Part shown: positions 16,628 to 25,742 of the stretch, one piece after another | How positions within the stretch are numbered: the first letter of the stretch is position 1 | Layout: each line of letters starts with the position of its first letter | NCBI RefSeq assembly: GCF_029525555.1 | Contig: NZ_JAPDHZ010000003.1 | Coordinates: 1,488,001 to 1,552,000 of the forward strand | DNA from: Cohnella ginsengisoli | GTDB lineage: Bacteria; Bacillota; Bacilli; Paenibacillales; Paenibacillaceae | Reading direction: 5' to 3' | Length of the DNA: 64,000 bases | Program-made: the position numbers and the translations under genes | The notes under the pieces: model-generated | Told to the model about the DNA's origin: nothing | What the model saw: only the letters and a program-made list of their open reading frames with translations | Database searches by the model: none

Positions 16628-16663
16628 AAGCCGAGCCCGGTCAACGAGGACCGGGCTCGGCTT
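16628..16663 (-). terminator. Terminator of nadE-acpS
   Basis: A perfect 14-bp G+C-rich stem (16628-16641 / 16650-16663) with an 8-nt loop begins 4 nt after the acpS stop. The following minus-strand bases (ATTATGATTTT) are U-rich. Confidence 0.75.
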
Positions 16664-16666
16664 GCC

Positions 16667-17062
16667 TTATTCGATTCGCTCCAGCGTAGCCGTCGCAGCC
16701 GCGAGCCGCCGTTCATGCGTAATCGCCACGTGCACGCGATAGGCCGTCTCGGCCATCCCCAGCCGCGACCATGCCTCGGGCGATAGCCGGCAAGACGGCC
16801 GTCCGCGCTCGTCGGGCAGCACCTCGATATCGCGGAATCCGACGCAGCTGCCGATGCCGCAGCCGAGCGCCTTGACGACCGCTTCCTTGGCCGCGAACCG
16901 GCCGGCGGCGAATTCGACCGCTCGGCGCGGCTGCATCTGCGCGTACCGCTCCAGCTCGCCGTTCGTGAGCACGCGCGCCGCGAATCTGCCCCCGGTATCT
17001 CCCGCGAGCAGCTTGGCCATCCGCTCCATCTCGACGACGTCGATCCCGATCCCCTCGATCAT
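16667..17062 (-). CDS. acpS: Holo-[acyl-carrier-protein] synthase
   Basis: 131 residues. AcpS transfers 4'-phosphopantetheine from CoA to a serine of acyl carrier protein. Family motifs are GIGIDVVEMERM at the N-terminus (Mg ligand Asp8) and RFAAKEAVVKALG (~56-68) with the conserved FAAKEA. It starts six bases after the nadE stop, so translation is likely coupled. This nadE-acpS order is compact and shares one terminator. Confidence 0.95.
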   Translation of the reverse strand: MIEGIGIDVVEMERMAKLLAGDTGGRFAARVLTNGELERYAQMQPRRAVEFAAGRFAAKEAVVKALGCGIGSCVGFRDIEVLPDERGRPSCRLSPEAWSRLGMAETAYRVHVAITHERRLAAATATLERIE

Positions 17063-17068
17063 CCTTGC

Positions 17069-17878
17069 TTAAATGCCCGGGATCGCTTGACGCTTGTGCT
17101 GCGTGCGCTGATAATGCTTCTCCAGAATCTCCCGCGCGGCGTCGGGGATCGTCTTGCCTTCGAGGTAGTCGCTGTTGTCGTCGTAGCTCACGCCCAGCTC
17201 GGCCTCGTCGGTCTGGCCCGCCCACAGGCCGGCCGTCGGCGCCTTGTCCACGACCTCGGCCGGCACGCCGAGCGCCCGCGCCACCTGGCGAACCTGACGC
17301 TTGTTCAGCGAGCTCAGCGGGGTGATATCCACCGCGCCGTCGCCCCATTTGGTATAGAAGCCGGTCAACGCTTCGGACGCATGGTCCGTGCCGACGACCA
17401 GCAGATTAAGGTCGAACGCCAGCGCATACTGCACGACCATGCGCGTGCGCGCCTTGACGTTGCCCTTGCCGCCGCGGCTGATATGACGGGACATGCCCAG
17501 CGATTTGAACGCATGCTCCGTCTCGAGCGAGATCTCGTCCACCGCTTCCTCGATGTTCGTCTCGACCTTATGCTTGAGATCGAACGCTTCGGCCACGGCG
17601 TAGCTGTGCGCGATGTCTTCCTGCTGCCCGTACGGCTGGAACACGCCCAGCGTCATGTATTCCTTGCCCGTCTCCGCGGTCAGCTCGTCCGTCGCGCGCT
17701 TGCACAGACCTGTCGCCACCGCGCTGTCCACGCCGCCGCTGATCGCGATCAGCAAGCCGGACGCGCCTGCTTTTTTCACGTACTCCTTCAAAAAGCCGAC
17801 TCGCTTCGCGATCTCGCCTTCCGGGTCGATCGACGGCTTCACGCCGAGGAGCGAGATGATGTCCTGCTGCAAACTCAT
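17069..17878 (-). CDS. nadE: Ammonia-dependent NAD+ synthetase
   Basis: 269 residues, the usual size of the NH3-dependent form with no glutaminase domain. It adenylates nicotinic acid adenine dinucleotide and amidates it to NAD+. The ATP-pyrophosphatase P-loop is ISGGVDSAV (~46), and GTDHASEALTGFYTKWGDGAVDI (cited by key residues) forms the deamido-NAD site. GGAGG precedes the ATG by eight bases. First gene of nadE-acpS. Confidence 0.95.
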   Translation of the reverse strand: MSLQQDIISLLGVKPSIDPEGEIAKRVGFLKEYVKKAGASGLLIAISGGVDSAVATGLCKRATDELTAETGKEYMTLGVFQPYGQQEDIAHSYAVAEAFDLKHKVETNIEEAVDEISLETEHAFKSLGMSRHISRGGKGNVKARTRMVVQYALAFDLNLLVVGTDHASEALTGFYTKWGDGAVDITPLSSLNKRQVRQVARALGVPAEVVDKAPTAGLWAGQTDEAELGVSYDDNSDYLEGKTIPDAAREILEKHYQRTQHKRQAIPGI

Positions 17879-17968
17879 ACGAACGCCTCCATTCTATAGG
17901 TTCCTTTAGTTATGTAAGACGGCCCGGGCTCGCGTGAAACAAGCTCGGCCTGCCGTCGTCGTCATACG

Positions 17969-18000
17969 AAAAAACCGCGGATGCGCAAAGTCATCCGCGG
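17969..18000 (-). terminator. Terminator of the bacilliredoxin gene
   Basis: Stem CCGCGGATG (17975-17983) / CATCCGCGG (17992-18000), followed on the minus strand by TTTTTT, 11 nt past the stop. Confidence 0.85.
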
Positions 18001-18011
18001 CGGCGCTCATG

Positions 18012-18446
18012 TCAGCGGCAGAAACGGTCGAAAGCGTCGGTCAGATCCGCGGCGATATCTTCCGCGCTGCGGTTCTCGATCTGATGGCGTTCGATGAAGT
18101 GCACGAGCTCTCCGTCCTTGAGCAGCGCGATGGAAGGCGAAGACGGCGGATACGGCGCGAAGTACTCTCTGGCCTTCGCGGTCGCTTCCTTGTCCTGTCC
18201 CGCGAACACGGTGTACAGGTGATCCGGCAGCACTTCATGGCGAAGCGCCTCCGCTACGCCCGGGCGCGCCTGGCCTGCCGCGCAGCCGCATACGGAATTG
18301 ATGACGACGAGCGTCGTGCCCTTGCTGTCCGGCAGCGCCTGCTCGACTTCCTCCGGCGTCCTGAGCTCCGTGATGCCGATCCGGGTCAGGTCGTCGCGCA
18401 TCGGTTGGACCATGTCCAGCATATATCGTTCGAATGACATCGACAT
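18012..18446 (-). CDS. BrxA/BrxB family bacilliredoxin
   Basis: 144 residues of the YphP/YqiW family. Bacilliredoxins remove bacillithiol from S-bacillithiolated cytosolic proteins using the CGC motif, present here as SVCGCAAG (~52-56) in a thioredoxin-like fold. It implies that the host makes bacillithiol. RBS GAGGG lies before the ATG. Own terminator downstream. Confidence 0.9.
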   Translation of the reverse strand: MSMSFERYMLDMVQPMRDDLTRIGITELRTPEEVEQALPDSKGTTLVVINSVCGCAAGQARPGVAEALRHEVLPDHLYTVFAGQDKEATAKAREYFAPYPPSSPSIALLKDGELVHFIERHQIENRSAEDIAADLTDAFDRFCR

Positions 18447-18577
18447 GTCTATCCCTCGCTTTCGATAGAATCGCTATTCGGCGGGCAAACCGCTTACCTT
18501 ATTATAGCGCGGCCATGCGCGAACCGTCAAAAGCGGCACGAGCCCGGCATGCGCCGGACCCGCCGCGATTCATGCGC

Positions 18578-18706
18578 TTAAGTCGAAGGACGGTTGGGAC
18601 CGTCGAGCTTCTTGTCGTATCCCTCGGACAGCGGAGACGCGTCCTCTTTGCCCTTCGAAGAAGCCGGCGCGTCGGCGCGTCCATTTTGCTTGGGCTGCTT
18701 GGCCAT
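18578..18706 (-). CDS. Small hydrophilic protein, 42 residues
   Basis: A short frame with GGAGGG eight bases before the ATG and a TAA stop. The product is very hydrophilic, rich in Lys, Asp, Ser and Pro, with no membrane segment and a C-terminus SEGYDKKLDGPNRPST. Similar short tails occur in small conserved proteins of Paenibacillaceae, but I cannot name a family or function. It is overlapped by longer frames that lack ribosome sites. Confidence 0.6.
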   Translation of the reverse strand: MAKQPKQNGRADAPASSKGKEDASPLSEGYDKKLDGPNRPST

Positions 18707-18769
18707 CGCTATCCCTCCTCCCGCGTCTTATGATGTGATCGGAGGTAGTGTAAGCCGCGGATGGCCCGC

Positions 18770-20438
18770 TTATTCGGCGGCGACCCAGCACGCGTAGCCG
18801 CTCTTGCAAAAAGTAACGATAAACGTCGTTCCTTCGCCCACCTTCGACTGCACCTCGATACGCCCTTCATGACGTTCGGCGATGCTGAGGCAGAGCGCGA
18901 GTCCGAGGCCGGTTCCTTGCTCCTTCGTCGTATAGAACGGCTCGAACAGACGCTCGACCTTTTCCGGGGGTATGCCGTTGCCCGTATCCGATACGTACAG
19001 CTGTACCCGGTCCTCCAGATCGCGCGTCTCGATCCGGAGCACCCCTTTCTCGTCCATCGCCTCGAGGCCGTTGCGCGCCAGGTTCAGGATGAGCTGCTTG
19101 ATCTCTTTGCCGTTGAGCTCCAGCACGTCCTGTTCCTCGCACAGGTCGAGCTCCACGGATTGCCCGCGCAGGTTGGCGTCCGCCCAGATGAGCGGCAGCA
19201 TGTCCTTCAACACCGACTGAAGGCTGCTCGTTTCCTTTTCCACGATGCGATTTTGCGCCAGCGACAAAAAGTCGTTGATGATCGCGTTGGCCCGGTCTAG
19301 CTCCTCCATGACGATGCGGAAATAAGAACGCTGCTCCGAGGGACTGCGCTCGTTGAGCAGCTGGACGAATCCCCGGATAACCGCCATCGGATTGCGAATC
19401 TCGTGCGTGATGCTGGCCGCCATTTGTCCGACCAAGCTTAGCCGCTCCATTTTATCCAGCTCGTCCTTGAGCCGCTGCGTATCCGTCACGTCCTGCGCGA
19501 TGTAGACGACGCCCTCGGGTATCCCCCTGGTTCCGGATTCGTTGACGGCGCAAGCTGTCGCGAGCATCGTTCGCCCTTGAATTTTGAACATCTCCGAAGA
19601 CACGCGCTCCCCTTTGTTCAGGACAAGCTGAATAATGGAGGCGGTTGCATCCAGTCCCGTGAGTCGGGCCAATTCGGTGTAATGCAGGCCTACGACATTG
19701 CCGGCGGAATGCTTGCCCATCTCCAGCGCGATCTCGTTCACGTGCGTGATAATGCCCTTGGCATCGATAAAAATGACCGCGAGGGGCACCATATCGAGAA
19801 ATCGGCGCATGCGGATCGATTCGAGTTTATATTGACGGGTCAAATCGAGCAGCTGCGATTGCAGGCTGACCCGCTCGTAGGCGATCTCGATGAAGTAAAC
19901 GGATAGATGCGTGATGAGGATGAATGCGATCGAATACGCGGCGCAAGCCATGAAAAACTGCGAGTCCGGCGTTACGCTGCCGTCCAAGGCCGACGTGACC
20001 GCGGGGATTAAAAAAAGATAAAGTGGCGACAGCCCACAAGATAGCGACGCTCCGCATCTTTGCGACGCGGCCCTTGAGCCGGAAGGTCCGGGAAACCTTG
20101 TAAAGGATAAGGAGATAGACGAGAAAAAAGACGAAAAATCCGGCGATTTCGGCCGGCTCCTCGCCGGGAATCTTCAGTGCCAGAAAACCTGCGCTGAGTA
20201 CGACCGCAAACGGAAATCCGCCGTACAACGATGCGGTAATGACGGCGACAAAGCCTAGATCGAGGATAACCGGACCATTTTGTATCATATAGACATGTCC
20301 GAGCAGCATGCAAAGTCCGCTGACGATGCCGATGAAGAGGCGGGAATGTCGCAGCTGGCGTTGGCGCGAGAACCAGACCTGAAAGGTTCCGACAGGCAGC
20401 AGGGCGATAAGAACCTGGAGAAGCAGGTTGTTGACCAA
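18770..20438 (-). CDS. KinB-like sensor histidine kinase (frameshifted as sequenced)
   Basis: 555 residues after removing one base. The N-terminal ~190 residues hold about six hydrophobic segments similar to a 5TM/LytS sensor, then a PAS domain (~215-330; MVPLAVIFIDAKGIITHVNEIA), HisKA with the phospho-acceptor in SITHEIRNPMAVIRGF (~360) and HATPase_c (NLARNGLEAMD, DTGNGIPPEKVERLFEPFYTTKEQGTGLGL). The layout is like sporulation kinases KinB/KinE of Bacillota, which feed phosphate into the Spo0 relay; the target is inferred. An A7 run on the + strand (20010-20016) carries one base too many; with six, SFLIPAVTSALDG joins the two halves. TTG 20438 is used because GGGGGG stands just upstream. Confidence 0.82.
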
Positions 20439-20584
20439 AGGGATCCCCCCGCACGATCGTCCTTTATACTTAAACAATTCATTCTGATTAAAACATATAA
20501 ACATTCCGCTTACAATAATAGGAATATAGTTTAGACTATATATCGTGCATTGCTTGCGGTGATCAAACGGAGAGGAACGAGCAC

Positions 20585-21896
20585 GTGGAGTATAAATTAA
20601 ATAACCGAATGGAAGATCATTATAACATCATTATTATCGGCGGGGGGGTCCGCAGGCTTGATGGCCGGAATCGCCGCCAGCAGGTCGGGCGCCAGCGTCC
20701 TGCTGCTCGACAAGGGAGACAAGCTCGGGCGCAAGCTCGGCATCTCCGGCGGAGGCCGGTGCAATGTCACGAATGCCAAGGAAACCGACGAGCTCATCCG
20801 GCATATCCCGGGCAACGGGAGATTTCTGTACTCTGCGTTATCCGTCTTCGGCAACCGCGATATCGCCGCCTTCTTCGAAGGAATGGGAATCAGGCTGAAG
20901 GAGGAGGACAACGGGCGGATGTTTCCCGTATCCGACAAAGCCAAGACCGTCGTGGACGCGCTCGTGCGCAAAGTCCGGGAACAAGGCGTGCGGATCGAGA
21001 CCCACGCGCCGGTGGCCGAGGTGCTGTACGATAACGGCAGCGTAACGGGCGTAAGGCTTGCGGACGGTCGCGAATTCGCAGCGTCATCCGTTATCGTGGC
21101 GGTCGGCGGCAAGTCGGTTCCGCACACGGGATCGACCGGCGACGGATACGCATGGGCCGAGCAGGCGGGCCATACGATATCCGAGCTATTCCCGACCGAG
21201 GTGCCGCTGACTTCATCGGAGCCGTTCATCCGCAGCCGCGAGCTGCAGGGCTTGTCGCTGCGAGACGTCACGCTGACGGCGTGGGGCGACAAGGGCAAGC
21301 CGCTCGTCGCGCACCGCGGAGACATGATCTTCACGCACTTCGGCCTGTCGGGGCCGATCGCGCTCCGCTGCAGCCAATTCGTCGTGAAGCAGCGCAAAAA
21401 GACCGGGGGCGGGCCGGTTCGGCTCACGCTCGACCTGTTCCCGGACAAGAGCGCGGCGGAAGTGTACGACGATACGTACGCTTTGGCGAAGGCCGAGCCC
21501 AAGAAGGCGGTTAAAAACATATTAAAAGGCGTCGCCGCCGAACGCCTTCTGCCGCTCTTGCTCGAACGGGCGGGGCTGGACGGCGATACGACGCACGCCA
21601 ACATTCCGAAGCAGGCCTGGCAGAACCTGTCCGGCCTGCTGAAGTCATTCCCCGTCGACGTCGACGGCACGCTGTCCATCGAGGAAGCGTTCGTGACCGG
21701 CGGCGGCGTCAGCCTGAAGGAGATCGATCCGAAGACGATGCAGTCGAAGCTCATGCAAGGCTTGTTTTTCGCCGGCGAAGTCCTGGACATTCACGGCTAC
21801 ACCGGCGGCTATAATATTACGGCGGCATTCTCCACCGGCTATGTGGCCGGATTGAACGCCGCCCTGCATGCGGAGGCTGCCGTTGACGAGCATTAG
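20585..21896 (+). CDS. BaiN/HI0933-family FAD-dependent oxidoreductase (frameshifted as sequenced)
   Basis: 436 residues once corrected. The N-terminal dinucleotide-binding motif IIIIGGG-SAGLMAGIAAS is split by one extra G in a run of seven (20642-20648). The rest matches the HI0933/BaiN flavoprotein family: LGRKLGISGGGRCNVTN, VAVGGKSVPHTGSTGDGYAWA and the C-terminal GLFFAGEVLDIHGYTGGYN. BaiN-type enzymes are flavin reductases; the physiological substrate in this group is not known. GTG 20585 has AGAGGA nine bases upstream. Divergent from the kinase gene; followed at once by the hairpin array. Confidence 0.85.
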
Positions 21897-21935
21897 GCCT
21901 GCAGGTCCGCCTCCCGAGCATCGCCACAGGCGCGC

Positions 21936-22332
21936 GATAGCGGATCTTTTTTCCGCTAACGGCGCTCGCGAGCGGTTTTGCGGCGCGATAGCGGAACTTT
22001 TTTCCGCTATTGCCGCTCCCGATTCGCTCCGCGGTGCGACAGCGGAACTTTTTTCCGCTATTGCCGCTCGCGAGGCGGGTCTGCGGCGCAATAGCGGATC
22101 TTTTTTCCGCTATTGGCGCTCGCGAGGCGGGTCTTCGGCACGATAGCGGAACCTTTTTCCGCTAACGGCGCTCGCGAGCGGCATTGTGGCGCGATAGCGG
22201 AACTTTTTTCCGCTAACGGCGCTCGCGAGCGGTTTTGCGGCGCGATAGCGGAACTTTTTTCCGCTATTGCCGCTCCCGATTCGCTCCGCGGTGCGACAGC
22301 GGAACTTTTTTCCGCTATTGCCGCTCGCGAGG
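21936..22332. repeat. Tandem hairpin array A, units 1-8
   Basis: Eight units with core starts at 21939, 21990, 22041, 22093, 22145, 22196, 22247 and 22298, i.e. a 51-52 bp period. Each has a hairpin of arms AGCGGAA / TTCCGCT around a T-rich loop, and most have a second palindrome around CGCTCGCGAGCG. Frames through the array are open on both strands only because the period is near a multiple of three; no ribosome sites support them. The array continues at 23722 after an IS element. Confidence 0.9.
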
Positions 22333-23721
22333 GGTAGCGTCAAGAAGTTTGTGTAAGTAAGGTATCTCATCGTTATGGGCAACCAGATGTCGTGAAGTTG
22401 GGGAGCGTAGCTCAAGCGAAGGCGCGGGAGTTCTATTCCGCCATTGCCTTTGCATCAGCAGGGTACCGTTCCTCAAACATCTCAGCGAGTTTTTTCTTTA
22501 CAACAGAATCGCCAAAGCCACGGATGACGCGGTTCTCGAAGCGTTCGTTGTAGTCTGCGGCTTCGAGATCTTTCGGCAGCGTCCATGTTGGTCAAACTGT
22601 TCATCGGTTTAAGACGTTTTCGGATTTCTTTGTTCATCCGCTCGATTGGATTGGAGGTGTAGATGGCGTCCTTGATTAAGGACGGATATTTGTAGAACGT
22701 AAGCAGCGTCGGCAACTGCTCCTTCCACGCTTTCATTTCTTTGGGGTACAGCTTTCCCCATTTGGCGGTTACGGTGTCGAAGGCAGCGAGCGCCACATCG
22801 TAGTCCGCAGCCGTGTAGATGGTCTTGAGATCAGCAATCACATCCGCTCGGTGCTGGACGCGGATCTTGGGGAAAGTGGCTCGAACCTTGTGCACGACGC
22901 AGTGCTGCACGTCGGCCTTCGGATAGGTCTCGCGGAAGGCTTCCTCGAGCCCCGACAAGCCGTCAAAAACGCCGAGCAGCACCTCGGTGGCGCCGCGGTT
23001 GTACAGATCCTTAAGTACCTCGCGCCAGCCGTTTGAGCTCTCCTGGCCACCGACGTAAAAGCCGAGGATCTGACGGCGTCCGTCCTCGTCGACGCCCATG
23101 GCAAAGTAAATGACTTCGCCGCTCACGGTGCTGCGTTTGAGCTTCACATAGAGGCCGTCCAAGTAGATGACGGCGTAACGCTTTTGCAGCGGACGCTGCT
23201 GCCAGGCCTGAATGTCTTCAAGCACGGTTGCCGTAATGTTGCTGACGGTTGTAGGCGAATAGTGGCTGCCGAACATGCCCTCGATAAAGCGCGCCACGTC
23301 TCGGGTCCCCATACCGCCTTTGTACATCTGGATCACGGCTTCCTCCAGCCATCCGTCGCGGCGCTGGTATGGCTCGAACACATGCGTCTGAAACTGGCCA
23401 TTGCGATCCCGTGGCACTTCGAGATCCTCAATGTGTCCGTACTTCGTGTGAAGGCTGCGTTTGTAGTAGCCGTTACGGCTATTGCGCTGGCCTTCCTGCT
23501 CGTCCTCCATGAAGTGCTTAATTTCCGCCTTCATGATGGATTCCAGATTGGCTTTTACAAACTGAGTGACAACATTTTCAAATAGATCAGACAGCAGGTT
23601 TTCGGGTATAGTAGTCATCGAGTAGGGTTCCTCCTTGGTGATGTCGCAGTCCCGAGGATACCCTACTTTTTTGTTGCCTGGCTAGGCTCCAAAACCTGGT
23701 ACACAAACTACTTTACGTCAT
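22333..23721 (-). mobile_element. IS256-family insertion sequence, probably inactive
   Basis: About 1389 bp. Terminal inverted repeats share GAAGTTTGTGTA / GTAGTTTGTGTA near the ends (left GGTAGCGTCAAG..., right read inward ATGACGTAAAG...). A 9-bp target duplication CTCGCGAGG (22324-22332 and 23722-23730) fits IS256. Deleting the element and one copy of the duplication restores the 52-bp phase of the array it interrupts. Its transposase has lost its frame. Confidence 0.88.
22433..23618 (-). pseudogene. IS256-family transposase, frame lost near the C-terminus
   Basis: Mutator-type transposase with the DDE residues visible: D in IYLDGLYVKLKR (~160), D in GVFDGLSGLEEAF (~225) and E in NPIERMNKEIRKRL (~330). 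After NSLTNMDAAE the frame breaks at about 22565-22575. The expected continuation (DLEAADYNERFENRVIRGFG ...) is present in another frame and runs to a TAG at about 22433. Comparison with the family suggests loss of roughly eight bases, not a homopolymer slip. RBS GGAGG precedes ATG 23618. Confidence 0.85.
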
Positions 23722-23870
23722 CTCGCGAGGCGGGTCTTCGGCACGATAGCGGAACCTTTTTCCGCTATTGCCGCTCGCGAGGCGGGTCTGCGGCACGATA
23801 GCGGAACTTTTTTCCGCTATTGCCGCTCCCGAATCGGCTCCGCGGTGCGACAGCGGAAACTTTCCCCTGC
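23722..23870. repeat. Tandem hairpin array A, units 9-11
   Basis: Core starts at 23748, 23800 and 23852 (52-bp steps). The last unit is degenerate: its second arm has decayed to CCCCTGCT. Together with the left part the array has 11 units. Confidence 0.88.
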
Positions 23871-23938
23871 TAGCAAACGCCTAGTCGCCAACCTTCCCCT
23901 TGCTGCACACAGGCATGCATTTGCAACACATTGTCACC

Positions 23939-24337
23939 CTAGTACGCTTCAAAATGATTGTAGCTGCCGTCGTCCGCCGCGCTGCCGCCTGCCGTATCGC
24001 CTTGGGCCCGATTCGCCGCGACGGCCGCGTCCGGTTCGATGCCGAAGTAGGTCGGATCCCAGTCCTCGTTCACGGTGTGCGCGGGAATCTGCAGCTCGTC
24101 CAGCGCGTATGCGGTCGCCGCCAAATCTGCGTCGTCGGCCGGCGCTTCGGACAACAGCTCGCCGCCGTGGCTCTGGGCGATTTCCAGCGCGCTCGCGAGA
24201 TTTTCCCCGTCGACGTGAATGTGTAGCCGGCCGACGCCGTGCGGCTGCGGTTCGTACCCCAGCTCATCCAGCGTCCCGCATGCCTTGTGCGCGCTGTCTT
24301 CGTCCGGAAACTGAAACATCAGTGCTCTGTAAGCCAT
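23939..24337 (-). CDS. Hypothetical protein, 132 residues
   Basis: No family recognised. The N-terminus (MAYRALMFQFPDEDSAHKACGTLDELGYEPQPH, cited by its pattern) suggests a small ferredoxin-like alpha/beta domain of the kind used for metal or ligand handling, followed by an acidic, Ala-rich C-terminal half ending in SYNHFEAY. It is soluble, with no signal or membrane segment. ATG 24337 has GAGAAGAGG upstream and is preferred to an ATG 15 codons earlier. It lies beside ecsB but 73 nt away. Confidence 0.6.
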   Translation of the reverse strand: MAYRALMFQFPDEDSAHKACGTLDELGYEPQPHGVGRLHIHVDGENLASALEIAQSHGGELLSEAPADDADLAATAYALDELQIPAHTVNEDWDPTYFGIEPDAAVAANRAQGDTAGGSAADDGSYNHFEAY

Positions 24338-24410
24338 CAGAATCGCCTCTTCTCGGTTAGCGGATTGGAATGTCTGTAGCATATCCGCCCGCGGCCGCGA
24401 TCATGTAGCC

Positions 24411-25742
24411 TCATTCACTCTCTTCGGCATCCGGCCGTCCTCGGCCCGCCCTGCGAGCCGCCAACATGGACGAAGCCGCGCGATTGATGCGGCTCAGCAG
24501 CAGGTAGCCGGCTGCAGGCAGCAGCGCGACCTCGAGCCACCATAATCCGCCGTACGTCCATCCGGCATGCAAGCCGAGAATCGCGCACCATGTCAGAGCA
24601 ACCGGACGAAGAATCAGCGATCGTCCGATTTCCCGCGCTTCGCTCCGGAGTTCCCGACGCCAATCGTACAACGCCATATAACGCTCCGTTTCCCACTTGC
24701 CCCACAAGCCGTTCAGCCACAACAGCAGCAGCGTACACATGCCGAGCCAAGCGATCGCCGCCAGCCAGAGCGGAGACAGCCAGATCGCCGCCATGCCAAG
24801 CGAGGCGAATTGAAGCAACAATCGCATCCATTCAGACTCCCGCAGCATGGCGCGCAGCCACAGCTCGGCGATCCGGGCGGCCTCGTCGCGGCGCTTCAGC
24901 AACGGACGCGGCTTGCGCAGCACCCAAGGCCGGCGACCGGCGGGCGGCCTTTTCGCTTGCTCCGTCTCCTTGAGCACCCAGCCCACGTTGTCTCCGTAGG
25001 CCCGCTGCTCCGCCTCGAGCTCTTGCGTAAAAGTGCCCGTGCGATGAAGGCGCCGCCAGCCGAGCCAAGCGCCTCCCACGATCAACGCGCCGATCACCGT
25101 CGCGGCCGGCAGCGGCTCGTCCCCGATCATCATCCATGCCGCAGCGGGCACCCACCCGGCGATGAACGCCGCACGCAAGCCGTATACGGCCAGCAAGCGC
25201 CGCACGCCTTGCAATCTGCGTTCGGCCGCGTCGCGGACGAGCGTCCAGACGAAGCCCATCAGACCGGCGGACAACGCGAGCGCGGCGCCCTCTTCGAAGC
25301 TCCACCCTGTCGCGCGGGACATCAGCGGCAGCATGAATCCGGCACCCGCTGCCGACACGGCCAGTCGCGCTGCCAACGTGTAAGCAAGGCCCGCCTTCGT
25401 CATCATTCTCACCCATCCGCCGCTCGCGCGCAGGAACAATCCGTCTCCATGTTCGGCGAACGTTCTCAGCCTGCCGCGCACCATAAGGATCGCCAAGATC
25501 GCGACAGGCATCTGCCCGGGTAAGCGACCGATCCAATCCGGCGGATGCCGAAGCAGATCCTGGTACATTCCTCCGGCGATCCACAGTCCAGGCAAGACGA
25601 TATAAAGCAGCACGGTCCAGTCGAGCGTGAGCCGCCAAGCGCGAATTGATTTGAGCCAAAAGGCGCCGCAGCGCATGCAGATCAGCCGCAGCGGCCCGCT
25701 TTTTCCGCGCAGTCGACCGACCCTGTCGCCCTCCGGCTTCAT
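24411..25742 (-). CDS. ecsB: EcsB-type ABC transporter permease
   Basis: 443 residues. About eight to ten hydrophobic segments (for example LLYIVLPGLWIAGG, AALALSAGLMGFVWTLV, AAFIAGWVPAAAWMMI, LLLWLNGLW) with a long cytoplasmic basic loop at ~255-320. Its pairing with an EcsA ATPase, via an ATGA stop/start overlap, identifies it as EcsB. In Bacillus the EcsAB exporter affects secretion, competence and regulated proteolysis; the substrate remains uncertain. An ecsC gene is not present here. A frame open through the ATPase region upstream is spurious. Confidence 0.85.
   Translation of the reverse strand: MKPEGDRVGRLRGKSGPLRLICMRCGAFWLKSIRAWRLTLDWTVLLYIVLPGLWIAGGMYQDLLRHPPDWIGRLPGQMPVAILAILMVRGRLRTFAEHGDGLFLRASGGWVRMMTKAGLAYTLAARLAVSAAGAGFMLPLMSRATGWSFEEGAALALSAGLMGFVWTLVRDAAERRLQGVRRLLAVYGLRAAFIAGWVPAAAWMMIGDEPLPAATVIGALIVGGAWLGWRRLHRTGTFTQELEAEQRAYGDNVGWVLKETEQAKRPPAGRRPWVLRKPRPLLKRRDEAARIAELWLRAMLRESEWMRLLLQFASLGMAAIWLSPLWLAAIAWLGMCTLLLLWLNGLWGKWETERYMALYDWRRELRSEAREIGRSLILRPVALTWCAILGLHAGWTYGGLWWLEVALLPAAGYLLLSRINRAASSMLAARRAGRGRPDAEESE

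Noticed and set aside
21936..23870. A CRISPR array
   Set aside because: Whole 52-bp units repeat with no unique spacers, the repeats contain internal hairpins with T loops, and there are no cas genes nearby.
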